59,925 nt of DNA, taken from positions 1 to 59,925 of the forward strand of contig JBBRYA010000015.1 of assembly GCA_038238015.1 (NCBI GenBank), read 5' to 3'. Position 1 is the first letter of the stretch. Each line of letters opens with the position of its first letter. Under the pieces are notes generated by a model. The model was given only the letters and a program-made list of their open reading frames with translations, did not search any database and had not been told where the DNA came from. The translations under genes and the position numbers were made by a program. This document shows positions 57,175 to 59,925 of the stretch, in pieces. The DNA comes from DASQFQ01 sp038238015 (GTDB taxonomy: Bacteria > Actinomycetota > Thermoleophilia > Solirubrobacterales > Solirubrobacteraceae).

Positions 57175-57800
57175 TCGGCGCCACGAGCGTGCGCAGGGCC
57201 CGCGCCGTGCTGTGCGAGCGCCAGGACCCGGCGGCGACGCTGCGTGCGTGGCGCCGCGGGCCGTGGGCGCACGAGGCGGCCGCGGGCGACCCGGCGGCGT
57301 TTGGCCTCCCCGCGGAGCCCTTTACGCTCGAGTCGCGCCAATGGGTCGACGTGCCCGAAGCGCGGGCGCGCGAGCAGCGCGGCGACCTCGTGCTCGTGCG
57401 CGACGGGCCGCGCTGGTGGCGCTCGGCGCCGGGGATCGGCTTTACGGAGGGCGAGGAGCCCGCCAGCAGCATCGATGCCGCCGCGATCCTCCAGCTCTGG
57501 GTCGACCCGCAGCCGCTCGCCGGTCTGCTGAATCTCGAGCCGGAGGGCGAGACGACCCTGCTGGGGCGCGCCGTCACCAAGGTGACGGCCAGCGCCGGCG
57601 TGGGCGACGCCTACGCCGGCGAGCTGGCTCCGCTCGGGTGGGGAGCCGAGCGGTGGGAGCTGGTTGTCGACGCCGAGACCGGCATGCTCATGGCCACCGC
57701 CGCGTACGTGGGTGACACGCCGTTCCGCCGTGTCGAGGCCATGGAACTCGGGCTCGACGAGCCGTTCGACGACGCGCTGTTCCGGCCGCCGGCCGGCTGA
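57171..57800 (+). CDS. hypothetical protein, LolA/RseB-like fold possible
   Basis: A 209-residue protein with no signal peptide. Features: a tryptophan-rich first third (LRAWRRGPWAHEAAAGDPAAFG, split), LVLVRDGPRWWRSAPGIGF, TTLLGRAVTKVTASAG, and WELVVDAETGMLMATAAYVGD. The last phrase recalls the strand-turn-strand of LolA/RseB-type lipoprotein-binding folds. It is the third gene of the operon starting at 55370 and abuts the convergent ZIP gene. Its function is unknown. Confidence 0.6.
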   Translation: MIGATSVRRARAVLCERQDPAATLRAWRRGPWAHEAAAGDPAAFGLPAEPFTLESRQWVDVPEARAREQRGDLVLVRDGPRWWRSAPGIGFTEGEEPASSIDAAAILQLWVDPQPLAGLLNLEPEGETTLLGRAVTKVTASAGVGDAYAGELAPLGWGAERWELVVDAETGMLMATAAYVGDTPFRRVEAMELGLDEPFDDALFRPPAG

Positions 57801-58538
57801 CTACGAATTCGACAGCAGGAACGCGAGCACGAAGCCCGCGGTCGTGACGAGGCCGACGACGCTGCCGCCCTCGCCGACCGCCTCGGGCACCATCGTGTCG
57901 GAGAGCATGACCAGGATCGCCCCGGCGGCGAAGCCCTGGATCAGCGCGATCGTCAGCTCCGGCGCGCCGTCGAGCACGAGGTAGCCGATCGCGGCGGCCA
58001 GCGTCGAGGCGATCAGCACCCCGGCCCAGAGCAGGAGGATGTAGCGCGTCGAGCGGCCGTCCTTCTGCATCCCGACGCTCGAGGCCAGCGATTCCGGGAA
58101 GTTCGAGAGGAAGACCGCGGCGACGACCGCGATGCCGATCTTCCCGCCCCCGAGCAGGGTCGCGCCGATGGCGACCGACTCGGGGATGCCGTCGAGCAGG
58201 GCGCCCAGCGCGAGCGCCGATCCGCCGCCGCTCTGGCCCTGATGCTCCTTCTGGCCACCTGAGCGCTTCCGGTGCTCGCCGCCACGGCGGTCGATGATTG
58301 CGTCGCCGATGAAGAACGTGAGCGCTCCGGCGGCCAGCCCGCCGATGACGGCGTCGGTGCCGGAGCGGTCGAAGGCCTCCTTGGTGAGCTCGAAGGCGAC
58401 GGCGCTGATCAGCACACCCGCCCCGAAGCCCATGATGATGCCGATCAGGCGCCGGCTGAACGGGGTGTAGATGCCCGCCAGGGCGCCGACCAGAAGCGAC
58501 GCGCCCCCGACGAATCCCCAGAACGCGGCCTCGAGCAT
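57801..58538 (-). CDS. ZIP-family divalent metal transporter
   Basis: A 245-residue membrane protein with about eight helices. Helix 1 is FWGFVGGASLLVGALAG; the metal-binding helix pair includes LLDGIPESVAIGATLLGGG and FLSNFPESLASSVGMQKDG, where the E/D and N residues replace the HNxxD/HExPH ligands of classical ZIPs, as in ZupT-like and GufA-like members. A His/Arg/Gly-rich loop (RRGGEHRKRSGGQKEHQG) separates the halves. It probably moves zinc or iron. ATG 58538 is the first Met before helix 1. Confidence 0.9.
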   Translation of the reverse strand: MLEAAFWGFVGGASLLVGALAGIYTPFSRRLIGIIMGFGAGVLISAVAFELTKEAFDRSGTDAVIGGLAAGALTFFIGDAIIDRRGGEHRKRSGGQKEHQGQSGGGSALALGALLDGIPESVAIGATLLGGGKIGIAVVAAVFLSNFPESLASSVGMQKDGRSTRYILLLWAGVLIASTLAAAIGYLVLDGAPELTIALIQGFAAGAILVMLSDTMVPEAVGEGGSVVGLVTTAGFVLAFLLSNS

Positions 58539-58601
58539 GAGCGCGCAGGCTACCGGCGCGCATGGCAGATCAGCCGCCGGTGCGTCTGGGAGCATCGCGG
58601 C

Positions 58602-59925
58602 GTGCCACCCGACTTCCGGCAGTCGCCTCCGCGCGCGCTCGAGGGCCTGACCGTCGAGGCCGTCGAGTGGCTGCCTTCGGGCGGGGACACCGGGTTGCTG
58701 CGGGTCCGCGGGCGCTGGGAGCCCGGCGCGAGCCGGCCGGCCGGGCTGCCGACGCTGTGCGCGCGCGGCGTCGCGAGCGTGGAGCGCTTCGAGTCGCTGC
58801 CCGACGCGCCGTCGGGGCGCGACGGGAGCGTCTGGCGCGGCGCCTACCTCGCCCCCGCGGGCGCTCTGCGGACCGAGCTCTGGCTCGAGTGGGCAAGCGG
58901 CGAGCGCTCGACGCTGCCCGCCGCCGCCGGGCTCGACGCCGAGCCCGCGTCGATCCCCGAGCCCGAGCCGGAACCCGATCCTGGCGGGCAGGTGTTCGAC
59001 CGCGCCGTGCTCGCCGAGCGCCGCGCCCGCCGCGCCGAGGCCTCCGAGCAGGCGCAGGCCCGCGTCGCCGGCGAGGCCCTGCGGGCGGTCGAGGCGCTGG
59101 AGCTGCGCGGCAACGAGCTCGAGGAGCGCGCGGAGGAGCTGGCCGCGCAGCGCGACGCGCTGACCGAGCAGCTCCGCGAGCTGGAGAGCGCGGGCGTGGA
59201 CCCTGACGTCGCGGCTCGCGAGGAGCATCAGCGGCTCGCGCTTGCCGACGCGCTGGCCGCCGCCGCGCGGGCTCGCATGCAGGCGCGCGACTGGCGGCTG
59301 GGCATGCGGACCTCCGAGGTCGCGCGTGCCGGCGAGGCCGTGCGCCTACGCGTCGGCGAGGCCCGCCACGCGCGGCGGCGCCCGCTGTACGCCGAGATCG
59401 CCGAGCGCGAGGCCGAGCTCGAGGAGCAGCGTGGGCAGGGCGAGCGCCTGGCCGTCAAGCTGGCGCACTTCCGCGAGCAGGCGGCGGGTGCGGCGGCCGC
59501 GCTGGACGAGGCGCGAAGCGAGTCCGCCCGGGCCGGGGAGGCGCTCGCCGCCGAGCAGGCCGCGCGCGAGCAGCTGCGCGGGCGGCTGGCCGAGCGCGAG
59601 ACCGAGCTCGGGCAGCTGCGCGCGGCGCTCGAGTCCGAGCGCGGGCGCACCGGGACCCTCGAGGCGGCGCTGGAGGCCGAGCGCAGCGCGCACGCCGGCG
59701 CCGGCGCGGAGCTGGCGACCGTCCGCACGGCCGCCGCGGCGGCGCAGGCGGGATTGCGTGCGGAGGTCGTTGCGCGCACGGCGCTGGACGACGAGATCGA
59801 GCGCGAGCGTGCGGCCCGCGCGGCGCTGATCGTCGCGCTCGACACCGGTCGCAGCGCGCGCGAGAGCCTCGAGGCCCTGCGGTCGGGGCAAACTCCTGCC
59901 CCTTCCCAATTGTCGGGTGGGCGGA
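58602..59925 (+). CDS. coiled-coil protein, truncated by the window edge
   Basis: An open frame from GTG 58602 to the last base with no stop (over 440 residues). Residues 1-105 form a compact beta-rich domain with LRVRGRWEPG, VWRGAYLAPAGA and LRTELWLEW. After a Pro/Glu hinge (SIPEPEPEPDP) come about 300 residues of almost unbroken Glu/Arg/Ala/Leu heptads (LELRGNELEERAEELAAQRD, EIAEREAELEEQR). This long coiled coil suggests a structural or scaffold role. The C-terminal part is missing. Confidence 0.75.
   Translation, partial: MPPDFRQSPPRALEGLTVEAVEWLPSGGDTGLLRVRGRWEPGASRPAGLPTLCARGVASVERFESLPDAPSGRDGSVWRGAYLAPAGALRTELWLEWASGERSTLPAAAGLDAEPASIPEPEPEPDPGGQVFDRAVLAERRARRAEASEQAQARVAGEALRAVEALELRGNELEERAEELAAQRDALTEQLRELESAGVDPDVAAREEHQRLALADALAAAARARMQARDWRLGMRTSEVARAGEAVRLRVGEARHARRRPLYAEIAEREAELEEQRGQGERLAVKLAHFREQAAGAAAALDEARSESARAGEALAAEQAAREQLRGRLAERETELGQLRAALESERGRTGTLEAALEAERSAHAGAGAELATVRTAAAAAQAGLRAEVVARTALDDEIERERAARAALIVALDTGRSARESLEALRSGQTPAPSQLSGGR

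Overview
The window is very GC-rich chromosomal DNA with many GTG starts and genes packed with 1-8 bp overlaps. The translation/arginine gene order (infC-rpmI-rplT-TrmH-pheST-argCJBD...argG), an Rpf-like lytic transglycosylase, a LolA-like/ABC/two-component operon and several RTX-type glycine/aspartate repeat proteins point to an actinobacterium, most likely Thermoleophilia/Solirubrobacterales. The lineage is an inference; no rRNA gene is present to confirm it.

Left edge (1-2.56 kb): the end of an integrated mobile element. It holds an IS21-like terminus, a winged-HTH/excisionase-like protein and a tyrosine integrase that stops about 40 bp from the 3' end of tRNA-Gly(GCC). The rest of the element lies off the window to the left.

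2.6-9 kb: an epimerase-type SDR, an acyl-CoA synthetase, a GAF histidine kinase with a NarL-type regulator, an SDR, and a divergent QueA-like protein. 9-15 kb (minus strand): a tightly overlapping six-gene operon, LolA-like protein > ABC ATPase > ABC permease > OmpR regulator > histidine kinase > six-bladed kelch lipoprotein. 15-24 kb: a secreted protein, a circularly permuted ATP-grasp protein, FtsH, an epimerase/SnoaL divergent pair sharing a 25-bp intergenic region, a 370-bp dyad-rich non-coding region, a membrane protein of the COG4705 type, tRNA-Cys, an aldo/keto reductase and tRNA-Val. Right after tRNA-Val comes an arginine deiminase stump truncated at the tRNA, then a DppB-type permease broken by an in-frame amber stop.

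24-36.6 kb: a RecQ-type helicase fused to a phosphoribosyltransferase-like domain, a calcium-binding repeat protein, a GIY-YIG protein, a lipoprotein polysaccharide deacetylase, a 30-residue membrane protein, an aldo/keto reductase, a CHASE3-like/GGDEF diguanylate cyclase, a class V aminotransferase, an Rpf-like protein with an upstream CRP-like site, and an MFS/cyclase/peptidase E/hydro-lyase set. 36.6-55 kb: thrS with a coupled RTX-like protein, then the translation/arginine supercluster. It is interrupted twice. A 670-bp inverted tandem duplication of a small membrane protein gene sits between infC and rpmI. Between argD and argG, where actinobacteria normally keep argF and argR, there are three minus-strand accessory genes.

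51-57.8 kb: the most unusual part. A metzincin-like metalloprotease and a second large protein both carry an N-terminal motif of the type 'LQRSAGNxAVxR', which I associate with proteins encoded around extracellular contractile injection systems; no injection-system structural gene is visible here. The window ends with two small hypothetical proteins, a ZIP metal transporter and a truncated coiled-coil protein running off the right edge.

A recurring regulatory theme is a TAnnnT -10-like hexamer ending only 6-11 nt before the start codon at about a dozen genes, suggesting widespread leaderless or near-leaderless transcripts.
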